A DNA stretch of 64,000 bases from assembly GCA_944322725.1 (NCBI GenBank), contig CALUPU010000002.1, positions 62,001 through 126,000 on the forward strand. Reading direction: 5' to 3'. Positions 35,980-44,765 of the stretch are shown here, one piece after another; within the stretch, counting starts at the first letter, position 1, and each line of letters begins with the position of its first letter. Source of the DNA: Candidatus Gastranaerophilales bacterium. GTDB lineage: Bacteria; Cyanobacteriota; Vampirovibrionia; Gastranaerophilales; Gastranaerophilaceae. Both the position numbers and the translations under genes were made by a program. Below the pieces are notes generated by a model, which was not told where the DNA came from, did no database searches, and worked only from the letters and a program-made list of their open reading frames with translations.

Positions 35980-36053
35980 ATATATCTCTTTTTCGAAGCC
36001 TGTGAGACGCGAAGCAAGCGAACCGAGCGAGAAAAAGAGATATATTTAATCTT
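35972..36053. repeat. Inverted-repeat element with GC-rich core, copy 2
   Basis: Perfect 23-bp arms (35972-35994 and 36031-36053) enclose the 35-base core 35994-36028, the reverse complement of the core at 33966-34000 with one mismatch. The arms show no similarity to those of copy 1. Left arm starts inside the end of the preceding gene. It would fold as a very stable terminator-like hairpin ahead of ribD. Confidence 0.8.
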
Positions 36054-36071
36054 TACTTACAGAAAGAAATT

Positions 36072-37178
36072 ATGCAAAAAACATACGAAAAATATATGAA
36101 AAAATGTATTTCTTTAGCCCGTAAGGGTGAAGGAAGAGTCTCCCCGAACCCGCTTGTCGGTGCAGTACTTCTCGATAAAAACGGCAAAATTGCAGGTACG
36201 GGCTGGCACCAAAAATACGGCGAGGCACACGCAGAAGTAAACGCCGTAAAAATGGCGGAGAAGAACAACATTGATATAAAAGGCGGAACAATTTTTGTAT
36301 CTCTTGAGCCCTGTTCTCACTACGGCAAAACTCCGCCCTGTGTGGATTTGATTATCGCTAAAGGAATTAAAAAGGCTGTAATCGGCTGTGTTGATCCGAA
36401 TCCGATTGTTGCCGGCAGAGGCATACAAAAACTCAAAGAGACAGGTATTGAAGTTGTAACAGGTGTGCTAGAAGATGAGTGTAAAAAACTCAATGAAATT
36501 TTTATAAAAAATCAACTTGAACAGAAACCTTTCATTGCTATAAAAACAGCAGTTACATTAGACGGAAAAATTGCATCAAAAACAGGTTCTTCAAAATGGA
36601 TTACCTCGTCTAAAGCCCGTGAATATGTGCAAAAGTTGAGAAACAAATACGACGCAATTCTGACAGGTTCAGGCACAGTGCTTGCTGATGACCCGTCTTT
36701 AACCTCCAGAATGAAAAACGGAAGAAATCCTATCCGCGTTGTAATAGATTCAAAAGCTCTGACTTCGCCTGATTCAAAAGTTTTTTATAACGATGGCACA
36801 AAAGTATTTCTTGCCGTTTTTGAGGCAACAGATACATCAAAATATCCTCAAAACATCGAAATTATAAAATGCCCGAAGAATCCTGAATCAAAAAAACTCG
36901 ACCTCAATTTTTTAACGCAAAAACTTTATGAAAAAGGTATAAGAAGCATACTCATAGAAGCAGGCGGTGTTTTGAATGCTGCTTTTATAAAAGCGGGGTT
37001 GTGCGACAGGCTGTATCAATTTTCAGCACCTAAAATACTCGGCGACAAAGACGCAAAAAACTTTGTCGAAGGCTTTAATATTGCTGATATCAATGATTGT
37101 GTTCAGTTAAAAATTGAACGGGTAAAAATATTAGAACCGGATGTTTTAATAGAATCGGTTTTTGTAAAGAATTTATAA
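36072..37178 (+). CDS. ribD: Bifunctional RibD, riboflavin synthesis
   Basis: 368 residues. The N-terminal deaminase domain has zinc ligands in HAEVNAV (about 52-58) and EPCSHYGKTPPC (about 79-90). The C-terminal reductase domain begins near residue 155 (KPFIAIKTAVTLDGKIAS) with LTGSGTVLADDPSLTSR. It performs deamination of the pyrimidine followed by reduction of the ribose chain. No FMN riboswitch is visible in the short gap upstream, and no other rib genes lie in this window. Confidence 0.95.
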   Translation: MQKTYEKYMKKCISLARKGEGRVSPNPLVGAVLLDKNGKIAGTGWHQKYGEAHAEVNAVKMAEKNNIDIKGGTIFVSLEPCSHYGKTPPCVDLIIAKGIKKAVIGCVDPNPIVAGRGIQKLKETGIEVVTGVLEDECKKLNEIFIKNQLEQKPFIAIKTAVTLDGKIASKTGSSKWITSSKAREYVQKLRNKYDAILTGSGTVLADDPSLTSRMKNGRNPIRVVIDSKALTSPDSKVFYNDGTKVFLAVFEATDTSKYPQNIEIIKCPKNPESKKLDLNFLTQKLYEKGIRSILIEAGGVLNAAFIKAGLCDRLYQFSAPKILGDKDAKNFVEGFNIADINDCVQLKIERVKILEPDVLIESVFVKNL

Positions 37179-37243
37179 AGGCTGTGTTTTCGGGTGGTAT
37201 TATTAAATAATAGATAGATGGTATGGAAAAAGGAGATAAATGA

Positions 37244-38362
37244 ATGATTCCTATAGTAGATTTAAAAAGACAGTACAAGCAGACAGGTGCTGAAATAGAA
37301 AAAGCTGTTGTTGATGTTTTGCGCTCAGGTGCATATATTCTTGGTCCTAATACAAAGGCTCTCGAATCTGAAATGGCGTCTTATGTCGGTACAAAACACG
37401 CTATCGGCTTAAACTCAGGTACTGATGCATTGCACCTTGCTTTAAGGGCGCTTGATATTGGTAAAGGCGATGAAGTTATCACTGTTGCTTTTACATTTGT
37501 AGCTACTACGGAATCTATTGAAATTGTCGGAGCAACTCCGGTATTTGTTGATATTGACCCTGATACCTTCAATATGGATGTAACTCAGATTGAAAGCAAA
37601 ATTACTCCCCGCACAAAAGCAATTATGCCTGTGCACCTTTACGGTCAGCCTGCTGATATGGATGTTATTATGGATATTGCAAAACGCCATAATCTCTATG
37701 TAATCGAAGATTGCTGCCAGGCTATAGGTGCAACATACAAAGGCAAAAAGGTCGGCTCTTTCGGCGACATTGGTGCATACAGCTTCTTCCCTACCAAAAA
37801 CTTAGGCGGTATGGGCGATGGCGGTATGGCTGTAACAAACAGTGATTACCTCAAAGACAGAATGATTGCTTTAAGAAACCACGGCGGTGCTGTAAGATAC
37901 CATCACGATGAAATTGGTGTTAACAGCCGTCTTGATGAAATCCAATCTGCAATACTCCGTGTAAAAATGAACTACATTGATGAATGGAACAAAATGAGAC
38001 GTGAAGTTGCTCATAGATATACAGAACTCTTCAAAGACTGTGATGATGTAATCACACCTAAAGAACTTGATAACACATACTGTGTATACCACCAGTACAC
38101 AATCAAAGTTCCTAATCGTGATGCAGTACAAAAAATGCTTCAGGAGAACGGTGTAGGGGCAATGCTTTACTATCCGATTCCTCTGCATATGCAAAAAGTT
38201 CATGCTCACTTAGGCTACAAAATGGGCGACCTGCCACACACTGAATACAATACGCAGCATGTAATGAGTCTGCCTATGTTTGCAGAATTAACAGCAGAAG
38301 AGCAAAAAGAAATTGCTGACAAAGTAAAAGATGCAATTGCAAAATGCAAAGCAGCCTGCTAA
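37244..38362 (+). CDS. DegT/DnrJ/EryC1-family aminotransferase
   Basis: 372 residues. The PLP lysine lies in SFFPTKNLGGMGDGGM (about Lys186), with LNSGTDALHLALRAL near residue 50 and EDCCQAIGATYKG before it. The family makes amino sugars on nucleotide-sugar substrates for surface polysaccharides. AAGGAG lies 9-10 bases upstream of the start. The exact sugar is unknown. Codon use appears biased, like that of the fba gene. Confidence 0.93.
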   Translation: MIPIVDLKRQYKQTGAEIEKAVVDVLRSGAYILGPNTKALESEMASYVGTKHAIGLNSGTDALHLALRALDIGKGDEVITVAFTFVATTESIEIVGATPVFVDIDPDTFNMDVTQIESKITPRTKAIMPVHLYGQPADMDVIMDIAKRHNLYVIEDCCQAIGATYKGKKVGSFGDIGAYSFFPTKNLGGMGDGGMAVTNSDYLKDRMIALRNHGGAVRYHHDEIGVNSRLDEIQSAILRVKMNYIDEWNKMRREVAHRYTELFKDCDDVITPKELDNTYCVYHQYTIKVPNRDAVQKMLQENGVGAMLYYPIPLHMQKVHAHLGYKMGDLPHTEYNTQHVMSLPMFAELTAEEQKEIADKVKDAIAKCKAAC

Positions 38363-38380
38363 GTTTGTTAAATTTGTATA

Positions 38381-38419
38381 AAAATATCCTCCTGTAATAT
38401 AATTACAGGGGGATATTTT
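38381..38419 (+). terminator. Hairpin terminator after aminotransferase
   Basis: 18-bp stem (38381-38398 with 38402-38419, one G-T pair) and ATA loop, followed by T residues. Confidence 0.85.
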
Positions 38420-38431
38420 TTAGGATTGATT

Positions 38432-39778
38432 ATGGAAAATAAATTTGATTTGGGAATTATAGGCGGAGGACCTGCAGGATATAGTGCAGCAATAAGAGCC
38501 TGTCAAAAAGGATTAAAAACCGTTCTTTTTGAAAAAGATTGCATAGGCGGTGTTTGTTTGAATAGAGGCTGTATTCCTACAAAAACAATTTTGCACTGCA
38601 CTGACTTTTATAAAAATCTGAAAAAAGCGGAAAAATTCGGTATAACAATATCTGATAAAGCTTATGACTACGACAAGATTTTTAACCGCAAAAACGATGT
38701 AGTATTAAAAATACAAAAATCTTTGACAAAACTTGTACAGAGCTATGGCGTGCAGATTGTAACAGGAGAAGCAAAACTTTGTGCTGCTGACTCAATCGAA
38801 GCCGGCGGAAATATTTATCAGTGCAATAATATTATTCTTGCAACAGGTTCAAGACCTGTACAAGTTAAAGGAATGGAGTGTGACGGCGAATTTATTTTAA
38901 ACTCTAATCAGGTGCTGGAACTTTCCTCACTGCCTGATAATATTCTTGTTGTCGGCTCCGGTGCAATAGGTACGGAGTGGGCAAGAATATTCGCTGCACT
39001 GGAAAAAAACGCAACTGTTATAGAACTTGCTCAAAACCTGCTCCCTCTTGCGGATATTGATGTTTCTAAGAGACTTGAGCGTCTGTTTAAGAAGGATAAA
39101 ATAAAATTCTATACAGGTACAAAGATAGAAAAAATTGAAAACAAAACAGTTACCCTATCAAACGGACAGGTTTTAAATCCTGATATGATACTCTGCGCAA
39201 TCGGCAGGGAACCTGTGCTTCCCGATGGAATTGAATTTGAAAAAGATGACCGGTTTATTAAAGTTGATGCAAATTTTCAAACGAATTACAAAAATATTTT
39301 TGCAGTCGGAGATTTGAACGGAAAACTTCAGCTTGCTCACAGTGCCGTGCATCAGGCTATTGGGGTTATTGATTACATTGCAGAGGGTAAACCTGTGCAT
39401 TTTAATCCAGCCCGTGTACCTTCTGTTATCTACGGAAACCCTGAAATTGCCTGGGTCGGACAAACAGAAGAAATGCTTTTGGGCAAAGATTATAACGTAT
39501 CAAACTTTCCGGTTGCTGCTCTGGGCAAGGCAATGGCTGATGATGAGATTGACGGCTTTGTAAAAGTTTTGTCCGTTGATGATAAAATTGTCGGTGCGCA
39601 TGCGGTTTCTCCCGAGGCTTCGTCTTTGATTCAGCAGTTTGTTTTAATGATAGATAACGAACTCACGACAGATGTTATTTTAAAAACTTTTTTTGCTCAT
39701 CCGACATACTCAGAGGCTGTATTTGAGTCTGTTCTGGGGCTTGAGGGGATGAGTCTCAGCCTGCCGCCTGATAAATAA
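38432..39778 (+). CDS. lpdA: Dihydrolipoyl dehydrogenase
   Basis: 448 residues from ATG 38432 (GGA upstream). FAD-binding GGGPAGYSAAIRA at the start, redox disulfide GGVCLNRGCIPTK (about 39-51), NAD motif VVGSGAIGTEWARIFA (about 170-185), FAVGDLNG, and C-terminal His-Glu in FFAHPTYSEAVFESVL. It is the E3 component that reoxidises lipoyl groups. LipA is encoded 0.2 kb downstream, but no E1 or E2 genes lie in this window. Confidence 0.93.
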   Translation: MENKFDLGIIGGGPAGYSAAIRACQKGLKTVLFEKDCIGGVCLNRGCIPTKTILHCTDFYKNLKKAEKFGITISDKAYDYDKIFNRKNDVVLKIQKSLTKLVQSYGVQIVTGEAKLCAADSIEAGGNIYQCNNIILATGSRPVQVKGMECDGEFILNSNQVLELSSLPDNILVVGSGAIGTEWARIFAALEKNATVIELAQNLLPLADIDVSKRLERLFKKDKIKFYTGTKIEKIENKTVTLSNGQVLNPDMILCAIGREPVLPDGIEFEKDDRFIKVDANFQTNYKNIFAVGDLNGKLQLAHSAVHQAIGVIDYIAEGKPVHFNPARVPSVIYGNPEIAWVGQTEEMLLGKDYNVSNFPVAALGKAMADDEIDGFVKVLSVDDKIVGAHAVSPEASSLIQQFVLMIDNELTTDVILKTFFAHPTYSEAVFESVLGLEGMSLSLPPDK

Positions 39779-39790
39779 TATTAGTATGTT

Positions 39791-39951
39791 ACAAATGATA
39801 TTTATATCTAATCCAGATACTTCACTTTTACAACAACTAATTTCAACTTAAGGCTCGCGAACTCGCTTCGCTCAGACACACTCGCCATGATATTGTTTCA
39901 ATAAGTTGTTCTACAAAGTTACGTATAAGATTATCAATAAATATCATTTGT
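39791..39951. repeat. Nested inverted-repeat element with GC-rich core, copy 3
   Basis: Outer arms 39791-39805 and 39937-39951 are a perfect 15-bp inverted repeat; inner arms 39830-39838 and 39904-39912 pair at 8 of 9. The GC-rich core at about 39852-39887 starts GGCTCGCGAACTCGCTTCGC and resembles the other two cores in composition and in TCGCTT words, not base for base. It fills the gap between lpdA and lipA. Confidence 0.6.
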
Positions 39952-39996
39952 TGTGTTATTATTTTTTAATTAATTTTTATGATATAAAATTGTGTT

Positions 39997-40854
39997 ATGG
40001 AACGAAAACGCTTACCGGAATATCTTAAACGGGGAATAGTAGACACTGAAAAAACAAAACTTGTCCGCTCTATTCTTAAGCACAAATGTCTTAATACAGT
40101 GTGCGAAGCTGCACGCTGCCCCAATAAAGCAGAATGTTATGCAAAAAACACGGCAACATTTCTGATTATGGGCAATGTCTGCACACGTAACTGCCGCTTC
40201 TGCAATATTTCAGGAGGAACTCCTCAGCCCGTAGATCCGCAGGAACCGCAGAAAGTTGCGCAGGCGATTACAGAGTTGAATCTTGAATATGCCGTAATTA
40301 CCTCTGTTACACGCGATGACCTTCCTCTGCAGGGTGCAGATTGTTTCCGTGATGTAATTCTTGAGACAAAAAAACTCGTACCCGGGATAAAAATTGAGGT
40401 GCTTACTCCTGATTTTGAAGGTATACACGACCTTATTGACATAGTAATAGATGCAAAACCTGATGTTTTGAATCATAACATTGAGACTGTACGGAGTCTC
40501 TATCCAAAAGCGCGTCCGCTTGCTCAATATGACAGGTCATTAGACTTTTTAAAACATGTAAAAGACCGCGACCCCGAAATGATGACAAAATCAGGGCTTA
40601 TGGTCGGGTTAGGCGAAACTTTTGATGAACTTGAACAGACTTTTTATGACTTAAAATCTGCCGGCTGTGACATTGTAACAGTCGGTCAGTACATGCAGCC
40701 TTCTAAAAAACATCTGGAAGTGGAAAAGTATTATACGCAAGAAGATTTTAATCTGGTTGAAGAACTTGCCCGAAAAGCGGGAATAAAGCAGATAGTGGCG
40801 TCAGGTCTTGTGAGAAGTTCTTACCGTGCTTTTGAAACATTTAAATCTGTTTAA
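39997..40854 (+). CDS. lipA: Lipoyl synthase
   Basis: 285 residues. A radical-SAM enzyme with the LipA-specific auxiliary cluster CX4CX5C (Cys36, Cys41, Cys47) and the SAM cluster CX3CX2C (Cys62, Cys66, Cys69). It also has VTSVTRDDLPLQGA and MVGLGET. It inserts two sulfurs into octanoyl groups on lipoyl domains. Its position next to lpdA supports a lipoyl-dependent pathway. Confidence 0.97.
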   Translation: MERKRLPEYLKRGIVDTEKTKLVRSILKHKCLNTVCEAARCPNKAECYAKNTATFLIMGNVCTRNCRFCNISGGTPQPVDPQEPQKVAQAITELNLEYAVITSVTRDDLPLQGADCFRDVILETKKLVPGIKIEVLTPDFEGIHDLIDIVIDAKPDVLNHNIETVRSLYPKARPLAQYDRSLDFLKHVKDRDPEMMTKSGLMVGLGETFDELEQTFYDLKSAGCDIVTVGQYMQPSKKHLEVEKYYTQEDFNLVEELARKAGIKQIVASGLVRSSYRAFETFKSV

Positions 40855-40889
40855 AATTCTTGAAATATAACAAATTATTAACTGCGTGT

Positions 40890-40918
40890 TTTACACTTTT
40901 TCATTTTTAATTTAGAAT
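40890..40918 (+). promoter_or_regulatory. Sigma70-type promoter (TTTACA-17-TAGAAT)
   Basis: TTTACA at 40890-40895 and TAGAAT at 40913-40918 with 17-base spacing. It would start a leader of about 50 bases before the sigma-factor gene, containing direct repeats of AAGCGG (40925-40930 and 40943-40948). Confidence 0.55.
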
Positions 40919-40975
40919 GATATTAAGCGGTATTGCTTTTTAAAGCGGAATATTCTTTAAAAAAGTGGGTCAAAA

Positions 40976-41614
40976 TTGGATATCAAAACAAAAGCTGCAA
41001 TAAGAAGAAGTTTGGCGGAGTATAACGAACTCATTGAGACTATCGCCAGAATTGAATTTAAAAAGCTTTCGTCCTCATATTTAATAGATTTTTCCGAACT
41101 TGTGAATATAGGTACGCAGGTTGTTCATCATTTTTGTTCCACAACTGACATTACTAATTTTAACAATTCTTATATTTCAACCGCAATTAAATGGGCAATA
41201 AGAAACGAAGTCAGACGCCGCTACAAGTGGTATTCTCAAAAAACTAAAAAAGAGAACCCTTCTTTGTCTGAGGACGATATTTCTGCCGTTAATGCAGATA
41301 TCAGAGAAGCCGTTTATAAAACAATTCTGTCTATCGATGAAATGGCAGAGGCTGAAAATCCTACACAGATAAAAGACGATACAAGAACGCCCGAAGAACT
41401 TATTGCTTTTAATGAATTAAGCGAAGCTATAAAAGAAGCGATGAAAAAACTTCCTCAAAGAGAGCATGATTTGATTGAGGCAAAATTTTTCCATGACAAA
41501 AAGCTTCGTGAACTGTCAGAAGATTTTGATATTTCTCCGTCAAGGATTTCAAGAATTATTCAATCCGGCTTGAATAAGATAAGAAAAGAACTTGAAAAAA
41601 ATAATCTTGCTTAG
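40976..41614 (+). CDS. Small sigma-70-family factor
   Basis: 212 residues. A sigma region 2-like part (about 20-90, ELVNIGTQVVHHF ... NSYISTAIKWAIRNEVRRRY) and a sigma region 4 (about 155-208, KLPQREHDLIEAKFFHDKKLRELSEDFDISPSRISRIIQSGLNKIRKEL). It starts with TTG; no ATG lies near and the upstream TTTACA/TAGAAT promoter fits. It may be an alternative sigma factor for a specialised programme; no anti-sigma gene lies next to it. Confidence 0.85.
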   Translation: MDIKTKAAIRRSLAEYNELIETIARIEFKKLSSSYLIDFSELVNIGTQVVHHFCSTTDITNFNNSYISTAIKWAIRNEVRRRYKWYSQKTKKENPSLSEDDISAVNADIREAVYKTILSIDEMAEAENPTQIKDDTRTPEELIAFNELSEAIKEAMKKLPQREHDLIEAKFFHDKKLRELSEDFDISPSRISRIIQSGLNKIRKELEKNNLA

Positions 41615-42594
41615 CTGAACAAAGCTTTTACAAAATCCTGAGCATCAAAGTTTTTGAGGTCTTCCATTTTTTCACCCACGCCGATGAGTTTTACAGGCAG
41701 ATTCATTTCTTTTGCAATAGCAATTATAATACCGCCTTTTGCAGAACCGTCAAGCTTTGTCAGTGCAACTGATGTAAGGTTAACGCATTCTGTGAAAACT
41801 TTTGCCTGAGAAAGTCCGTTCTGCCCCGTGTTTGCGTCAAGAACAAGTATTGATTCTCTCAATGAGTCTGGTGCATTCTTGTCAATAACCAATTTGATTT
41901 TAGATAACTCCTGCATCAGGTTAAATTTATTTTGCAGCCTTCCTGCTGTGTCTATTAATATCACATCGTAATTTTCGTTTTTGGCTTTTTGAATCGCGTC
42001 ATATACAACAGAAGCAGGGTCAGCACCATCGTTTCTTACTATGTCGGCTCCTGCCCTTTGGCTCCAGATGTTTAACTGTTCTTCTGCTGCAGCACGGAAT
42101 GTGTCTCCTGCAGCAACAAGCACGCGTTTGCCCTGTTGTTTAAAACGGTTTGCAAGCTTGCCTATGAGCGTTGTTTTGCCTGCTCCGTTAACACCTACAA
42201 TGAAATACAAATTTAATTCATTTTCTTTATAATTCAGCGTGTTTGAGCCCGCATGGGTGAGTATTTCAGAAAATTCATTCTGCAGATACTCTCTGACCTG
42301 AGATGGTTTCATTTTGTTTTGTTTTCGGAGTTTATCAACTATGGATGCTGCTGTGTTAACGCCAAGGTCTGCTTTAATCAGGAGTTCTTCCATATCATCC
42401 AAAATGAATTCGTCGAACTCTTCTTCATTTTCTATTTGTTTTACTACATTTCCTACCAACGACTGGGATGTGTTTTCGATTGTTTTTTTTAAAGACTCAA
42501 AAGTAAGAGAAAAAATATTTTTTTTCTCCTCTTTTGGTTGATTTTGTTCAGGCTCGTGTGCCTGTTCATCTTTTTTCTTAAAGAAATCAAACAT
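41611..42594 (-). CDS. ftsY: Signal recognition particle receptor FtsY
   Basis: 327 residues. An acidic/charged N-terminus (about 1-30) is followed by the N domain and the GTPase G domain: GVNGAGKTTLIGKLANRF, AAGDTFRAAAEEQL, IDTAGRLQNKFNLM, LTKLDGSAKGG and IGVGEKMEDLKNFD. It receives SRP-ribosome complexes at the membrane. Its 3' end overlaps the sigma gene by 4 bases in convergent orientation. Confidence 0.96.
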   Translation of the reverse strand: MFDFFKKKDEQAHEPEQNQPKEEKKNIFSLTFESLKKTIENTSQSLVGNVVKQIENEEEFDEFILDDMEELLIKADLGVNTAASIVDKLRKQNKMKPSQVREYLQNEFSEILTHAGSNTLNYKENELNLYFIVGVNGAGKTTLIGKLANRFKQQGKRVLVAAGDTFRAAAEEQLNIWSQRAGADIVRNDGADPASVVYDAIQKAKNENYDVILIDTAGRLQNKFNLMQELSKIKLVIDKNAPDSLRESILVLDANTGQNGLSQAKVFTECVNLTSVALTKLDGSAKGGIIIAIAKEMNLPVKLIGVGEKMEDLKNFDAQDFVKALFS

Positions 42595-42649
42595 ACTTGT
42601 TTCCTGTGTTTGACGGCTGACAAATCGCAGATTTGTTCATTAGCTTATT

Positions 42650-43306
42650 TTAGTCTTTTTTCTCGTCAATAACTTTGCCGAGTATTCCGTTAATAAATGA
42701 CGATGAATCATCTGTAGAATATTTTTTAGCGAGTTCCAATGCTTCATCTACAACGACTTTTTCCGGCACTCCTTCAATAAACAACAACTCGGAAATAGCA
42801 ATTCTCAGTATGTCTTTATCAATTTTGACAAGTCTGTCCAAATCCCAGCCGTGAGCATATTTTTGAATCATAGAGTCGATTTCCTGAGAGTGTTCTTTGT
42901 AGGTGCTTGCTATTTGTACTACATAGCTTTTTACTTCACCGGTATGCTCGAGCGCTGTCATTTCTGCGATTTCGAGAGCAAGTACAACTTTTTCCGATAT
43001 TTCAAGCAGTTCTTCCAGACGACCGCTTAAGTCTGATGTCATAGGCAGTGCAACAGGAATATTGCTGGCATGCATAGGGCGTTTAAGGTTTTCAGGGCTT
43101 TCCGCTTCGTAAGTATCAACGTATTCTTTCATTGCATTGATAGCGCCTACGCAGACTTTTAATTCGTCTATTGCATTGTTTGTCAATGTTCTTACGGATT
43201 TGAGTATAATATCTTCAAACTCTGTCTGACTGTACTGTGTGAATTTTTTATCAAATTGAGAAAATAATATTAAAGCTAATTCTCTTGCAGCTCTTCTTGC
43301 TTGCAT
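42650..43306 (-). CDS. nusB: Transcription antitermination factor NusB
   Basis: 218 residues. It has the family opening MQARRAARELALILFSQFDKK and the C-terminal RLVKIDKDILRIAISELLFIEGVPEKVVVDEALELAKKYSTDDSSSFINGILGKV. It is longer than typical NusB (about 140 residues), with an insert of about 75 residues in the middle. It helps antitermination of rRNA operons. AAAGGA lies upstream of the start. Confidence 0.93.
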   Translation of the reverse strand: MQARRAARELALILFSQFDKKFTQYSQTEFEDIILKSVRTLTNNAIDELKVCVGAINAMKEYVDTYEAESPENLKRPMHASNIPVALPMTSDLSGRLEELLEISEKVVLALEIAEMTALEHTGEVKSYVVQIASTYKEHSQEIDSMIQKYAHGWDLDRLVKIDKDILRIAISELLFIEGVPEKVVVDEALELAKKYSTDDSSSFINGILGKVIDEKKD

Positions 43307-43400
43307 ATATAGTTCCTTTACCTGTCTTATGTGCTTGTATTTATTATAGACATAAAAAAAACATTAATAAAGAAAAAATAAAAAATTTGTTTTGGTGTTT

Positions 43401-44762
43401 TTACACCAGACGGGAGTAAGAAACGAGTTTTGAAATATCGCCTCTCCATTCATTCTGCCATTTTTCGATTATTAAGTCTGCCGGTGTGAGTCCTTTTTCC
43501 ATAAGGTTTAATAATGGTTCAAGAAGAATTTCTTCACCTTTGCCGTATGACTTGAGACTTTGATATGAAATATCTGTTATTTCTTTTGCTATATCTTTTA
43601 ACGGAATATGCTTGATTTTCATTGCAAGTCCGCATTGAGGGGTTTTTCGTCTCATGTATTCTATATCAAAGTATGTTAAATCTTTAATAATATCTGATAC
43701 AGCTTCGATAGCCGAATCGTTATATATCAAACCTTTCCAGAAGGCAGGCACAGCACAGATAAACTCAGAACGCTGATTGTCGTGGTTTCTTATTTCAATG
43801 TAACTTTTGAATCGTACATCAGGAAAATATAGACTCAAATGCATGTCCCAGTCTTGTTTGGTTGCCGTAAAGCCCTGCCATCCTTCTTTAAAAAACTGTC
43901 TGAAGGTTATATTTTCTGTTCTTAAAGCTGTTTTTACTCCGTTTATATTGCGTTCTATAAATATCATCGGCACATCAAGCAGTATCTGTGCATATTGAGA
44001 AAAAGAAAAATCGCCGTTAAATATTTTTGAACTAACAAGCCCGCAGCGGTCATTGTCAGTATCAAGCCAGCTTGCTGCACGGCTGGATTTGTATTTTGTA
44101 AGACGTCCGTTTCTCACGGGTGAATTGGCAAACATTGCACTTACAAGCGGTGAAAGCTTAAGCGCAAATGCAAACTTTTTCATTGCATCTTTTTCGTCTG
44201 CGTAATCAAAGCTGGATTGTATACCTGCGGTTTCTCTCATCATTATGAGAGGCTTTTTTGCTACTGTCGGAAGGTATTTTGTCATATATTCATATCTTTT
44301 TTTCGGGATAATATTGATATTTTTATATATTGATACAGGCTGGATTCCGTATCCGAGCCAGTATATTCCGAATTTTTCCGCTAGTTGAGATGTTACTTTG
44401 TTGTAGTTATCAAGAGTCCTTTTTACATCAAGCAGATTGTTTGACGGATTTAAACTAATCTCTGTTTGAGACCCCGGCTCAAGAGAAATTGTACCAGCTT
44501 CTGCTGATAATCCTAAAAGCGCATTATTTTCATAAATCCCGTGCATATTATTTTTTTTGTATGTGGCAAGAAATTTTGCAACATCAGTATAAGGTGCTGC
44601 TTTATAGTCGGCTTTTCTGACAGGCAGTTTTTCAAATTCAACCCCTACCCGCTTTTGTTTTATTATGCTGTCAGGTTTTATGCCCGAGCAAAATATGTCT
44701 GTAAGCTGTGATTCGTTGGTTATAATATTTTCTTCTGTTTTTAGATTAGGATGATTTAGCAT
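43401..44762 (-). CDS. gshA: Glutamate--cysteine ligase, GCS2 type
   Basis: 453 residues. Motifs resemble plant/alphaproteobacterial glutamate-cysteine ligases: GVEFEKLPV near residue 40, ISLEPGSQTEISLNP (about 95-110), the RETAGIQSSFDY block (about 177-188) and FANSPVRNG. It forms gamma-glutamylcysteine, the first step of glutathione synthesis. It lies 3 bases downstream of gshB and is clearly in the same operon. Confidence 0.9.
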   Translation of the reverse strand: MLNHPNLKTEENIITNESQLTDIFCSGIKPDSIIKQKRVGVEFEKLPVRKADYKAAPYTDVAKFLATYKKNNMHGIYENNALLGLSAEAGTISLEPGSQTEISLNPSNNLLDVKRTLDNYNKVTSQLAEKFGIYWLGYGIQPVSIYKNINIIPKKRYEYMTKYLPTVAKKPLIMMRETAGIQSSFDYADEKDAMKKFAFALKLSPLVSAMFANSPVRNGRLTKYKSSRAASWLDTDNDRCGLVSSKIFNGDFSFSQYAQILLDVPMIFIERNINGVKTALRTENITFRQFFKEGWQGFTATKQDWDMHLSLYFPDVRFKSYIEIRNHDNQRSEFICAVPAFWKGLIYNDSAIEAVSDIIKDLTYFDIEYMRRKTPQCGLAMKIKHIPLKDIAKEITDISYQSLKSYGKGEEILLEPLLNLMEKGLTPADLIIEKWQNEWRGDISKLVSYSRLV

Positions 44763-44765
44763 AGT

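Noticed and set aside
33939-36053. Transposon carrying purB between inverted core repeats
   Set aside because: No transposase, no target duplication seen, and each core is enclosed in its own hairpin, which fits terminator-like elements better.
36054-36071. FMN riboswitch before ribD
   Set aside because: The gap is far too short and shows none of the conserved RFN element.
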